From Pseudomonadota bacterium (GTDB lineage: Bacteria; Pseudomonadota; Alphaproteobacteria; Acetobacterales; Acetobacteraceae): a stretch of 8,268 nucleotides of DNA. The stretch is taken from positions 1 to 8,268 of the forward strand of contig JAKAZX010000164.1 in NCBI GenBank assembly GCA_021826485.1, written 5' to 3'. Numbering within the stretch: the first letter of the stretch is position 1; each line of letters opens with the position of its first letter. This document shows positions 1 to 6,380 of the stretch, in pieces. A program made the position numbers and the translations under genes. The notes below the pieces were generated by a model. The model saw nothing but the letters and a program-made list of their open reading frames with translations. It was not told the DNA's origin and searched no databases.

Positions 1-1056
1 GGCGGTGCGATTCCGCCGCGGCTGATCCGCGACTTCGCGATCCCCGAGCGGCTGCTGGTCGCGCGGGCGCGCGCGGCGCGCATGATCTCCCCCGCCGGCC
101 GCGCGGTGGAGATGCCGATCGAGGGCGGGTTCGTCGGCATGGTGGACCGCGAGGTGTTCGACGCGTTCCTGCGCGACCGCGCGGCGGCGGCCGGCGCGGC
201 CCTGCGCACCGGCACGTTCCGCGGCCTGGCCCGCGACGCCGACGGCACCGCCGTCGTCCAGTACAACGATGCCGAGGGCGTGGCGCAGGCGGTGCGGGCG
301 CGCGCCGTGGTGGGCGCCGATGGCGCGCTGTCGCAGGTGGCGCGGCAATGCGTGCCCGGCGCCGGCCGGGCCCGCCACGTGTTCGCCTATCATGAGATCA
401 TCCGCTCGCCCGAGCCGGGCGATGCCGGCTTCGACGGCGATCGCTGCGAGGTCTGGTACCAGGGCCGCATCTCCCCCGATTTCTACGGCTGGGTGTTCCC
501 CCACGGCCCGACGACCAGCGTCGGCAGCGGCTCCGCCCGCAAGGGGTTCGCGCTGCGCGGCTCGGTCGCCGCGCTGCGGGCGGCAGCGGGGTTGCACGGC
601 CGGCCGACCCTGCGGCGGGAAGGGGCGCCGATTCCGCTGAAGCCGCTGCGCCGCTGGGACAACGGGCGGGACGTGGTGCTGGCCGGCGATGCCGCCGGCG
701 TGGTCGCGCCGGCCTCGGGGGAGGGTATCTACTACGCCATGCTGGGCGGGCGGCTGGCGGCCGGGGCGGTGGCCGGCTTCCTGGCCACCGGCGATGCGCG
801 CGCGCTCGCCGGCGCCCGCCGCCGCTTCATGCGCGCGCATGGGCGGGTGTTCTGGATTCTCGGCATGATGCAGTGGTTCTGGTACGCCTCCGACCGGCGG
901 CGGGAGAAGTTCGTGGCCCTCTGCCGCGATCCCGACATCCAGCGGCTGACCTGGGATGCCTACATGAACAAGGAACTGGTGCGGGCGCAGCCGGCGGCCC
1001 ATGTGCGGGTCTTCTTCAAGGACCTGGCGCAGTTGCTGGGGCTGCGGCCGGCATGA
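1..1056 (+). CDS. bchP: Geranylgeranyl (bacterio)chlorophyll reductase, 5'-truncated by window edge
   Basis: The frame is open from base 1 to the TGA at 1054-1056 (351 residues visible), so the gene begins outside the window. BchP proteins are about 390-400 residues, so roughly 40-50 N-terminal residues, including the Rossmann GxGxxG motif for FAD, are missing. The ATG at 82 is internal: well-conserved BchP sequence (GGAIPPRLIRDFAIPERLL) precedes it. The second FAD-binding motif of the geranylgeranyl reductase family is seen as GDAAGVVAPASGEGIYY (Asp at visible residue 230). The C-terminal blocks FWILGMMQWFWYASDRRREK, RLTWDAYMNKELVR and FFKDLAQLLG are characteristic of BchP/ChlP rather than archaeal lipid reductases. 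The enzyme uses NADPH to reduce the geranylgeranyl group to phytyl at the end of bacteriochlorophyll synthesis, at the cytoplasmic membrane. Its stop overlaps the tspO start by ATGA, so the two are co-transcribed. The identification is firm; the phototrophic lifestyle is inferred from it. Confidence 0.95.
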   Translation, partial: GGAIPPRLIRDFAIPERLLVARARAARMISPAGRAVEMPIEGGFVGMVDREVFDAFLRDRAAAAGAALRTGTFRGLARDADGTAVVQYNDAEGVAQAVRARAVVGADGALSQVARQCVPGAGRARHVFAYHEIIRSPEPGDAGFDGDRCEVWYQGRISPDFYGWVFPHGPTTSVGSGSARKGFALRGSVAALRAAAGLHGRPTLRREGAPIPLKPLRRWDNGRDVVLAGDAAGVVAPASGEGIYYAMLGGRLAAGAVAGFLATGDARALAGARRRFMRAHGRVFWILGMMQWFWYASDRRREKFVALCRDPDIQRLTWDAYMNKELVRAQPAAHVRVFFKDLAQLLGLRPA

Positions 1057-1538
1057 CGGCGATTCCCCGCCAGCGCGGCCTGGCAGTGGCCGTCGCCGCC
1101 GGATCGGCCGTCATGGTGGCGATTCTCGGCGGTCTCGCGACCGATCTCAGCCCCTGGTACCGATCGCTGCACCGGCCGGACTTCCAGCCGCCGGACTGGT
1201 TGTTCGGCCCGGCCTGGACGGTGATCTTCGCCTGCACTGCCGGCGCCGGGCTGCTGGCCTGGCAGGCGAACCCGCCGATGCGCGCCTGGGCGCGCATCGT
1301 CAGCCTGTTCGCCGTCAACGGGCTGCTCAACATCCTCTGGAGCGTGCTGTTCTTCCGCCTGCACCGGCCGGACTGGGCGCTGACCGAGGTGGTGCCGCTC
1401 TGGCTGTCCATCCTGGGGCTGATCGTGCTGATCGCCCCGGTCTCGCGCCGCGCCGCGTGGCTGCTGGTGCCCTATCTGCTGTGGGTCGCCTTCGCGGCCA
1501 CGCTCAATCTCGCCGTGGTCCGGCTCAATCCCGTCTGA
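1053..1538 (+). CDS. tspO: TspO/MBR family tryptophan-rich sensory protein
   Basis: This is a 161-residue membrane protein, the usual TspO length, with about five hydrophobic segments (roughly residues 10-28, 50-70, 80-102, 112-130, 134-156) and ten tryptophans. Family hallmarks are W35-Y36, the PPDWLFGPAW block (residues 46-55), N93/W96 in helix 3, W108, and the C-terminal PYLLWVAFAATLN followed by R157-L158-N159. TspO binds porphyrins and other tetrapyrroles; in Rhodobacter it sits in the outer membrane and damps photopigment gene expression in response to oxygen. The start at 1053 is chosen because it gives the ATGA overlap with bchP and a normal N-terminus; an upstream in-frame ATG at 873 lies deep inside bchP. 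No strong ribosome binding site is seen, consistent with translational coupling. Being coupled to bchP suggests a role in tetrapyrrole balance, but substrate and direction of signalling cannot be read from the sequence. Confidence 0.95.
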   Translation: MTAIPRQRGLAVAVAAGSAVMVAILGGLATDLSPWYRSLHRPDFQPPDWLFGPAWTVIFACTAGAGLLAWQANPPMRAWARIVSLFAVNGLLNILWSVLFFRLHRPDWALTEVVPLWLSILGLIVLIAPVSRRAAWLLVPYLLWVAFAATLNLAVVRLNPV

Positions 1539-1557
1539 GCGGCGGGGCACCGCACGC

Positions 1558-1585
1558 CCTTCTCCCCCGCGGGCGGGGGAGAAGG
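1558..1585. terminator. Perfect GC-rich hairpin at the convergent junction, probable bidirectional terminator or REP-like palindrome
   Basis: The arm CCTTCTCCCCCGC (1558-1570) is exactly complementary to 1573-1585. In practice this makes a 12-bp stem (1558-1569 with 1574-1585) and a four-base loop. It starts 19 bases after the tspO stop and lies before the minus-strand small ORF ends at 1609, so it could stop transcripts from both sides. Neither flank carries a T-run, so it is not a classic intrinsic terminator. Palindromes of this CTTCTCCCC type are also common dispersed elements in proteobacterial genomes; only one copy is present here, so that alternative cannot be tested from the window. 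Confidence 0.6.
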
Positions 1586-1608
1586 ACGCAGTGCGGCGGG
1601 ACGGCGCG

Positions 1609-1695
1609 TCAGACCTTGAGGGGGTTCATCCGCATGTCGCCGACCAGCGCGATGGCCGGCAGGCAGATCAGCAGCAGCGCGAACAACAGGCCCAT
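1609..1695 (-). CDS. Candidate small single-pass membrane protein, 28 aa, unrecognised
   Basis: A 28-codon ORF runs from ATG (1693-1695) to TGA (1609-1611) in the gap between tspO and the DedA gene. It begins MGLLFALLLICLPAIALVG and ends DMRMNPLKV: one hydrophobic stretch (about residues 3-18) followed by a short polar tail. AAAGGG (1702-1707) sits six bases before the ATG, a good Shine-Dalgarno position. By hand count G or C occupies 28/28 third positions, 18/28 first and 9/28 second positions, the order expected for a real membrane-protein gene in a GC-rich genome. The opposite-strand reading shares the same wobble positions but reverses the first/second order, which favours the minus strand. 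It lies 125 bases downstream of the DedA stop, so it could be the operon's last gene or have its own promoter. The leucine-rich N-terminus has no basic residues and no lipobox, so a membrane anchor is more likely than a secreted peptide. I do not recognise the family and assign no function. Confidence 0.5.
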   Translation of the reverse strand: MGLLFALLLICLPAIALVGDMRMNPLKV

Positions 1696-1743
1696 TTTCA
1701 ACCCTTTCGATCAGGACAGGGACAGTTCGGTCTCCGCAGGGCG

Positions 1744-1774
1744 ATAATGGGGCGGCAGGCCGGCGGTTCCCGAC
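1744..1774 (-). promoter_or_regulatory. Weak possible promoter upstream of the small ORF
   Basis: Read on the minus strand, CCCCATTAT (1744-1752) resembles the heat-shock sigma-32 -10 element (CCCCATnTA). With a 14-base spacer upstream is CGGGAA, which matches only 4 of 6 bases of the CTTGAA -35 core. A start near 1737 would give a leader of about 40 bases. A separate vegetative-like -10, TGTAAT (minus strand of 1782-1787), has no convincing -35. The 1696-1820 stretch is visibly richer in A/T than its surroundings, which suits a promoter, but the match is poor and this remains a suggestion. Confidence 0.18.
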
Positions 1775-1820
1775 GCCTGCAATTACACGCAACTGCCGGC
1801 GGCGCAGAATAAAACCGGCG

Positions 1821-2312
1821 CTACCCGAACACCCGCAGCACGCCTTCCCCGATCAGCAGCACGGTGGCCGCCCACAGGAACGCCGAGAGCCAGTTCGCCA
1901 CCTGGAACACAGTGGCGGGCATCTCGAACATGCCGCACAGCAGCGGCACCGTGGCGCGCAGCGGGCTGAAGAAGCGGCACAGCACGACGCTCATCGCGCC
2001 CCAGCGATGGAAGAACCGCTCACCGCGCGGCATCAGGGCCGGATGGCGGGTGAACGGCCACATGTGCCGGGCGCGGTCCTTCAGCCGCAGGCCGAGCACA
2101 TAGGACACCCAGTCGCCCAGCGCCGCGCCGATCGCGACCGCGAGCCAGACCGGCCAGATCGACACGTCGCCCATCTTCACCAGCGCGACGATCATCGCCA
2201 CCACCAGCGAACTCGGCACGACCAGCGAGACGAAGGCGAGCGACTTCAGGAAGCTCAGCACCAGCGCGATCGGCGCGACCCACGCCGCGTGCGCCTGCAC
2301 GAAGGCGGTCAT
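1821..2312 (-). CDS. Short DedA/VTT-family membrane protein
   Basis: This 163-residue polytopic protein is shorter than the usual DedA length of about 200-220. Family signatures are GDWVSYVLG (residues 66-74), FFHRWGAMSVVLCRF (about 100-114), the paired arginines R113 and R119 followed by P123, and the ANWLSAFLWA helix near the C-terminus. DedA/VTT proteins sit in the cytoplasmic membrane, and some move undecaprenyl phosphate or phospholipids across it. The N-terminal membrane loop that normally carries essential acidic residues reads FLKSLAFVSLVVPSS (residues 21-35). It has Lys23 and Ser35 where E. coli YqjA, recalled from memory, has E39 and D51, so the mechanism may differ. The start at 2312 gives an ATGA overlap with the acylphosphatase stop; no independent ribosome binding site is seen. 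It is the last large gene of the rarA operon. Membership in the superfamily is clear; the transported lipid is unknown. Confidence 0.87.
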   Translation of the reverse strand: MTAFVQAHAAWVAPIALVLSFLKSLAFVSLVVPSSLVVAMIVALVKMGDVSIWPVWLAVAIGAALGDWVSYVLGLRLKDRARHMWPFTRHPALMPRGERFFHRWGAMSVVLCRFFSPLRATVPLLCGMFEMPATVFQVANWLSAFLWAATVLLIGEGVLRVFG

Positions 2313-2584
2313 GCCGTGGGCAGCCGCAGGAATCCCGGCTCGGCCGGCGGTTCGGCCAGATCCTCCTCGATCGCCGTCACCTCGGCCAGCGGCGGCCCGC
2401 GGCGGCAGGCGCGCATCAGTTCCTCGACGGCCGCGGTGTCGCCGTCCACCAGCGCCTCCACCGTGCCGTCGCGGCGGTTGCGCACCCAGCCGGACAGGCC
2501 CAGCGCCTCCGCGCGCGCCACCATCCAGTCGCGGAACCCGACGCCGTGGACGCGGCCGGAAATGGTCAGGCGTTTCGCCGTCAT
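2309..2584 (-). CDS. acyP: Acylphosphatase
   Basis: This is a 91-residue protein, the standard size of the small alpha/beta ferredoxin-like acylphosphatases. Both catalytic elements are present: the phosphate-binding loop GRVHGVGFRDW with catalytic Arg18, and GWVRNRRDGTVEAL with catalytic Asn36. The enzyme hydrolyses carboxyl-phosphate bonds such as acetyl phosphate and 1,3-bisphosphoglycerate in the cytoplasm. The C-terminus is slightly divergent from the common F-x-I/V-x-Y ending (it reads GFLRLPTA), which is tolerated in the family. The ATG overlaps the ATP12 stop by four bases, with TGGAG about 11 bases upstream as a modest ribosome binding site, and its own stop overlaps the DedA start. 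Its placement after an ATP synthase assembly factor is probably operon economy rather than a shared pathway. Confidence 0.94.
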   Translation of the reverse strand: MTAKRLTISGRVHGVGFRDWMVARAEALGLSGWVRNRRDGTVEALVDGDTAAVEELMRACRRGPPLAEVTAIEEDLAEPPAEPGFLRLPTA

Positions 2585-3291
2585 GCGTGCAGCAACTCCA
2601 GAAAGCGCGCGGCAACAGCGATGTCTTCGCCGATCCGGCGCCGCCGCGCGAGGGCTTCTTCGTCGGTGCCCCAGAATTCCTCCTGGAACGTCTCGTCCAG
2701 GCTCGCCAGCCCATGCGCCTGTTCGGCCGGTAGCACCCGCTCGGCCAGCGCGAGGCCGAGGACGAGGCTGCCCAGCGCCGGCACCGCGATGCCGAGGGCG
2801 GCCAGACCGTAGGGGCCGATCCGCGCCAGCGCTGCCGCCAGCGCGGCCAGCGCATCCACTGGCTGCGACACGTGCATGACCCCGGTGGTCGGCAGCAGCC
2901 GCGCGCCGTGCCGTGCCGCCGCCCAGTCAAGCCAGGGCTGCCAGGCCGCCGCCTGCCGCGCCGCCAGTTCGGCCGGCGTTTCCGCGCGGTAGCACAGCAG
3001 GTCGGTTTCGCCGTAGCGCGTGAGTTCGAGCACCATCGGCTCCGGGTCCGGCGCGATGCGCACCTGCCCGGTGCCGGCAATGCGGGTCAGCGGCAGGTCG
3101 GCATAGGAAGTTTTGCCGCCCTTGCGACCGCCCGCGGCACCCCGCCATTCCTCCGCGACCGCTTCGGCGAGGCGCGGGTTGGGCAGACGCAGTTCGGCGC
3201 CCCCCGGAATGCGGACCGGCCGGTTGTCCAGCAGGATGCGCCACGCGCCGTCCAGCTCCTCGCTCCGCGCACCGTCCCAGAATCGCTGCAT
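2581..3291 (-). CDS. atp12: ATP12-family chaperone for F1-ATPase assembly
   Basis: This is a 236-residue protein, typical for alphaproteobacterial ATP12. Visible family features are the N-terminal RFWDGARSEELDGAWRILLD strand region, ETDLLCYRA (residues 95-103), the QPWLDWAAARHGARL helix (about 118-131), and the acidic C-terminal motif SLDETFQEEFWGTDEEA (197-213). ATP12 binds free F1 alpha subunit and prevents aggregation until it joins beta; it acts in the cytoplasm (mitochondrial matrix in eukaryotes) and is largely restricted to alphaproteobacteria and mitochondria, which helps place the organism. A strong AGGAGA ribosome binding site lies about eight bases before the ATG, and the gene follows the AsmA stop by nine bases, the only non-overlapping junction in the operon. 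Adjacency to an RluC-type gene region is common in alphaproteobacteria. The identification is confident from motif, length and context. Confidence 0.94.
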   Translation of the reverse strand: MQRFWDGARSEELDGAWRILLDNRPVRIPGGAELRLPNPRLAEAVAEEWRGAAGGRKGGKTSYADLPLTRIAGTGQVRIAPDPEPMVLELTRYGETDLLCYRAETPAELAARQAAAWQPWLDWAAARHGARLLPTTGVMHVSQPVDALAALAAALARIGPYGLAALGIAVPALGSLVLGLALAERVLPAEQAHGLASLDETFQEEFWGTDEEALARRRRIGEDIAVAARFLELLHA

Positions 3292-3302
3292 CGCCCTCTC
3301 CT
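3292..3302 (-). promoter_or_regulatory. Strong ribosome binding site for atp12
   Basis: On the minus strand the sequence just before the atp12 ATG reads TAGGAGAGGGCG, a near-consensus Shine-Dalgarno sequence that begins inside the AsmA stop codon. It is the best ribosome binding site in this operon; the other internal genes rely on ATGA overlaps. It suggests ATP12 is translated independently of the gene before it. Confidence 0.7.
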
Positions 3303-5415
3303 AATGCTGCGGCGCCGGGGCGACGGCGCAGGGGTCCGGCGCGGCCGGCGGTGCGGCCCCGCCGGCCAGCAGCCCCGCCAGCGCGCCCAGCAGCGCGGTG
3401 CGCCCCGCTGCGCCGGTGTCGAGCGCGAGTTTCGGCTCGGCGAAACTGCCGCCGACCCGCACCGGCACCACCACGCCCGGCCCGACGCGCAGCATCGGCC
3501 GCAGATGCAGGCCCAGCGTCTCGGCACCGAGATCGGCGGTGCCGGCGCCCTCGATCTGCAGCCGCGGCAGATCGGCCAGCAGCCGCGCCACCGTGACCGT
3601 CCCGTCCTGCGCCGTCAGCCGCAGATCGAGGCAGCGCAGCCGGGTGCGGCCGGCGCCGCCGAGCGCGTTCTCCGGCAGCCGCGCCGCCCGCAGCACGCCG
3701 CCCAGCAGCCCGCCCAGCAGCGCATTGTCCACATCGGCGTCGCCGATGGTCAGGGTCGCGTGGCCGGTGAGGGCGGCGGCCAGCGCGTGCGGGCTGGCGC
3801 CGGCGGCGTGCAAGTCGGCATCCACCGACGCCGTGCCGTCCGCGGCGCCCGCCGCCCCCAGGGCGGCGGCCAGCGGCGCCAGCGCCAGGGACGGGGCATG
3901 CAGCGCCAGCGCCATCGGCGGCGGGCTCGCCGCCGCGTCCACGGCAAGCCGCCCATCCACCCGCCCCCCCGCCGCGGTGGCGGCCACCGGGTCGAGCGCC
4001 AGCCGCCCGCCCGCCAGCAGCAGATGGCCGGTCGCATCCGTGAAGTCGGCTCCGCCGGCCCGCAGGGTGGCGACCGAAAGTTGCAGATCGGCATCGCCGG
4101 TGCGTAGCGCGGCGAGGTCGAACGGCCGGTCCGGGATCACGTGAGCGGGATGCCGGGCCTCCGCCGGCGCGGCCGGCGGGCCGGCGGCATTCCGCCCGCC
4201 CGGCAGCGCCGCCAGCAGTGCGTCGAGGTCCAGACGCTGCACGGCAATGCTGCCGCGCACGGCCGGGCGCGGCGTGCGGCCGAGCAGAAGCTGCGCCTGG
4301 AACTGCAGCAGCGGCAGCGCCTCCGCGGCCAGCGCGACCGGCAGCGGCGCGGCGGTGAGCGGCCCGACCGCGCCGCGCAGATGCAGCCGGACCGCGCCGA
4401 GCGAGCCGGCCAGGTCCACCTGCGCCGGCTGGCGCAGATCGGGGGCGCTGAGGTCCGCGCGGTCGAGCAGCGCGCCGGGAAGCCATGCGCCGAGATCGAG
4501 GCCGGCGACATGCAGCACGAGCGCGCTGATCTCCGGCCCGCCCTGCCCTGCATCGACCAGCCGCGCAGACAGCGACAGGTCGTGCAGCCGCGGCACCGGC
4601 ACCGGCAGCAGCGGCGCGAAGGCGGACAGGTCGGTTGCCGCGGCATCCGCCTGGAGCGCATAGCCCGCGCCACGCATCGGCTGCGCCACGGTGCCACGCA
4701 GCGCCAGCCGCGCGGTCGGCCCCTGCAGCACCAGTTGCACCGGGAAGGGAGCGCCGCCGCTGCCGCCGCCGCCCAGCAGCCGCTCCGGCGGCCCGGTCTC
4801 GCCGCTCAGCGCCAGCCGCCGGTCGCCGCTGACGATCTCCCCGCTCAGCACGACGGAGGCGCCGGGGGCGGCGGCGACCGCGTCCAGCCGGGGGATGGCG
4901 ATGCCGGCGCCGCGCCAGGCCACCCGGCCCTCGGCGACATGCACCGCCTCGACCGCGAAATGCAGCCGCCTGCCGGCGGCGGGCGCTGCCGTCGCCGGGC
5001 GCGCGGTGGCGGGGCCGGCGAGCCGCGGCGCGGCGGCGGCGGGCGTGAGGTCCAGGTCCGGGCGCAGCAGGTCCAGCCGCACGATGTCGAGTTCGCCGGT
5101 CAGCAGCGGCAGCAGGGCGATCCGCGCTGCCAGCCGCGCCAGGGCGAGGCGCGCCCCGCCATCGGCCGAGCGGAAGGTGATGTCGTCGGCGATCAGGCTC
5201 GGCGGCAGGCCGAAGCCGATGCGGATCGGTCCGCCCAGATCGAGTGTGCCGCCGGTGGCACGGTCCAGTGCCGCGACGATCGCCGGCTTGAACCCGTTGG
5301 GGTCGATCAGCAGGGCGGCAGCGACCGCGCCGGCCGCCGCCAGCGCCAGGACGGCCGCCAGCAGCGCCACGGCGCCGAGCAGCAGGCCCAGCACGGGGCG
5401 GCGGCGGCGTCTCAT
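3301..5415 (-). CDS. AsmA-like envelope protein
   Basis: This is a 704-residue protein with an Arg-rich cytoplasmic start (MRRRRR), one N-terminal membrane helix (about residues 8-36) and a long, Ala/Leu/Gly-rich periplasmic part made of short alternating beta-strand stretches. The block after the helix (LIDPNGFKPAIVAALDRATG, then IGFGLPPSLIADDITF and LLTGELDIVRLDLLRPDLDL) is the AsmA N-terminal domain. The C-terminus has the typical repeat LQIEGAGTADLGAETLGLHL and then VPVRVGGSFAEPKLALD. A Pro/Ala linker lies at about residues 125-150. AsmA-like proteins are related to TamB and YhdP, which form hydrophobic grooves that carry phospholipids between the two membranes; here that role is inferred. 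The start overlaps the RluC stop by ATGA and no clear ribosome binding site is seen. Large ORFs on the other strand and in other frames across this gene are GC-driven shadows. Exact subfamily is uncertain. Confidence 0.88.
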   Translation of the reverse strand: MRRRRRPVLGLLLGAVALLAAVLALAAAGAVAAALLIDPNGFKPAIVAALDRATGGTLDLGGPIRIGFGLPPSLIADDITFRSADGGARLALARLAARIALLPLLTGELDIVRLDLLRPDLDLTPAAAAPRLAGPATARPATAAPAAGRRLHFAVEAVHVAEGRVAWRGAGIAIPRLDAVAAAPGASVVLSGEIVSGDRRLALSGETGPPERLLGGGGSGGAPFPVQLVLQGPTARLALRGTVAQPMRGAGYALQADAAATDLSAFAPLLPVPVPRLHDLSLSARLVDAGQGGPEISALVLHVAGLDLGAWLPGALLDRADLSAPDLRQPAQVDLAGSLGAVRLHLRGAVGPLTAAPLPVALAAEALPLLQFQAQLLLGRTPRPAVRGSIAVQRLDLDALLAALPGGRNAAGPPAAPAEARHPAHVIPDRPFDLAALRTGDADLQLSVATLRAGGADFTDATGHLLLAGGRLALDPVAATAAGGRVDGRLAVDAAASPPPMALALHAPSLALAPLAAALGAAGAADGTASVDADLHAAGASPHALAAALTGHATLTIGDADVDNALLGGLLGGVLRAARLPENALGGAGRTRLRCLDLRLTAQDGTVTVARLLADLPRLQIEGAGTADLGAETLGLHLRPMLRVGPGVVVPVRVGGSFAEPKLALDTGAAGRTALLGALAGLLAGGAAPPAAPDPCAVAPAPQH

Positions 5416-6380
5416 GTGCGTCGGGGCGGGCAGGGCGGCGCGGCGGTGAAGCCGAGGGCGCGGAACGTGGCGGCCATGTGCGGCGGCAGCGGCGCCTCCA
5501 CCGCCAGCACCCCGCCGGCCGGGTGCGGCAGCTCCAGCCGGCGCGCGTGCAGGTGCAGCAGCGGCGACAGCCCCTCCATCGGCAGCGCGCCATAGGCGTC
5601 ATCGCCCAGGATCGGCGCGCCGATCGCGGCGCAATGGACGCGCAACTGGTGCGTCCGGCCGGTCTGCGGCAGCAGTTCCAGCCAGGCGAGCTTGCGCCCG
5701 GCATGGTCGAGGGTGCGGTAGTCGGTGATGGCGCGCACGCTGTCCGGTTCGTCGGCCGCGGCCGGGGCAACGCGGGCGCCGCCGGGGCCGGGATCGTGCC
5801 GCAGCAGCGCCATGTCGATCCGCCCGGCGACCGGCACCGGCCGGCCGAGCACCACCGCCCAGTAGGTCTTGGCGACCGCGCGGGTGCGGAAGGCGGCGGC
5901 GAGGCGGGCGGCAACGCCCTGGGTGCGCGCCACCACCAGCACGCCCGAGGTGTCGCGGTCCAGCCGATGCACCAGCCGCGGCCGCGGATCGCCGAACGCC
6001 GCCAGCATGCCGTCCAGATGCCGCTGGATGCCCGGTCCGCCCTGGGTCGGCAGGCCGGGCGGCTTGTTCAGCACGATCACCTGATCGTCGCGGTACAGCA
6101 CCATGCGTTCGAGCGCTTCGCGGGCGGTCGAATCCGGGGCGGCGGGCGCGCGGGCCGGGGCGGCGGCCGGGGCGTCGGGCAGCTTCGGGATGCGCACCGA
6201 CTGGCCGGGCGCGAGCCGGGCCGAGGCGGCGACCCGGTGCCCGTCCACGCGGATCTGGCCGGTGCGGCACAGCCGCTGGATGACGCCCTGCGTCAGCCCC
6301 GGGAAATGCCGCCGCAGCCAGCGATCGAGGCGGATATCCGCCTCATCCTCGGCCACCGCGCGCAGGCCCGCCCCGCTCAT
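5412..6380 (-). CDS. rluC: RluA/RluC-family 23S rRNA pseudouridine synthase
   Basis: This is a 322-residue protein with an N-terminal S4 RNA-binding domain (about residues 14-65, including IRLDRWLRRHFPGLTQGVIQ and GQIRVDGHRV). A Pro/Ala-rich linker (67-84) follows, then the RluA-type catalytic domain. The catalytic signature HRLDRDTSG spans residues 138-146 with Asp141 as the nucleophile; also present are VIVLNKPPGLPTQGG (101-115), KTYWAVVLG, LLPQTGRTHQLRVHCAAIG and PILGDDAYG. These enzymes convert specific uridines of 23S rRNA to pseudouridine. The RluC label (U955, U2504, U2580 in E. coli) rests on the S4 domain and on the usual alphaproteobacterial neighbourhood with rarA and atp12; RluD cannot be fully excluded from sequence reading alone. 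Start and stop overlap rarA and the AsmA gene by four bases each. Confidence 0.88.
   Translation of the reverse strand: MSGAGLRAVAEDEADIRLDRWLRRHFPGLTQGVIQRLCRTGQIRVDGHRVAASARLAPGQSVRIPKLPDAPAAAPARAPAAPDSTAREALERMVLYRDDQVIVLNKPPGLPTQGGPGIQRHLDGMLAAFGDPRPRLVHRLDRDTSGVLVVARTQGVAARLAAAFRTRAVAKTYWAVVLGRPVPVAGRIDMALLRHDPGPGGARVAPAAADEPDSVRAITDYRTLDHAGRKLAWLELLPQTGRTHQLRVHCAAIGAPILGDDAYGALPMEGLSPLLHLHARRLELPHPAGGVLAVEAPLPPHMAATFRALGFTAAPPCPPRRT

Noticed and set aside
1634..1747. A plus-strand 37-codon reading (ATG at 1634) opposite the small minus-strand ORF, with a GAGGGGG upstream
   Set aside because: It shares wobble positions with the minus-strand ORF, but in the overlap its first codon positions are poorer in GC than its second, the reverse of real genes here. 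It also lies beyond the hairpin that probably ends the tspO transcript.
1539..1820. Search for a PpsR/CrtJ-type TGT-N12-ACA operator near the photosynthesis genes
   Set aside because: The TGT and ACA occurrences examined in the gap did not have the required spacing. Any such operator would more likely lie upstream of bchP, outside the window.
1790..1823. Inverted GCCGG/CCGGC pair with a TTTTATT loop after the DedA stop, considered as a terminator
   Set aside because: The stem is only five base pairs, the loop is about 15 bases and the T-run lies inside the loop rather than after the stem.
2872..4107. A 411-codon plus-strand open frame opposite atp12 and the AsmA gene
   Set aside because: It spans two real antisense genes and their intergenic gap, is Arg/Gln-rich and shows no motif.
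4141..5595. A 484-codon plus-strand open frame opposite the AsmA gene
   Set aside because: Its composition is Gln/Arg/Gly-rich repeats typical of antisense of Ala/Leu-rich GC-rich genes, with no recognisable domain.
2927..5914. A 995-codon open frame on the minus strand crossing rluC, the AsmA gene and atp12
   Set aside because: It is Arg/Ala/Gly-rich low-complexity sequence with no family motif and lies out of frame with three genes that have clear motifs. Stop codons are rare in off-frames at this GC content.
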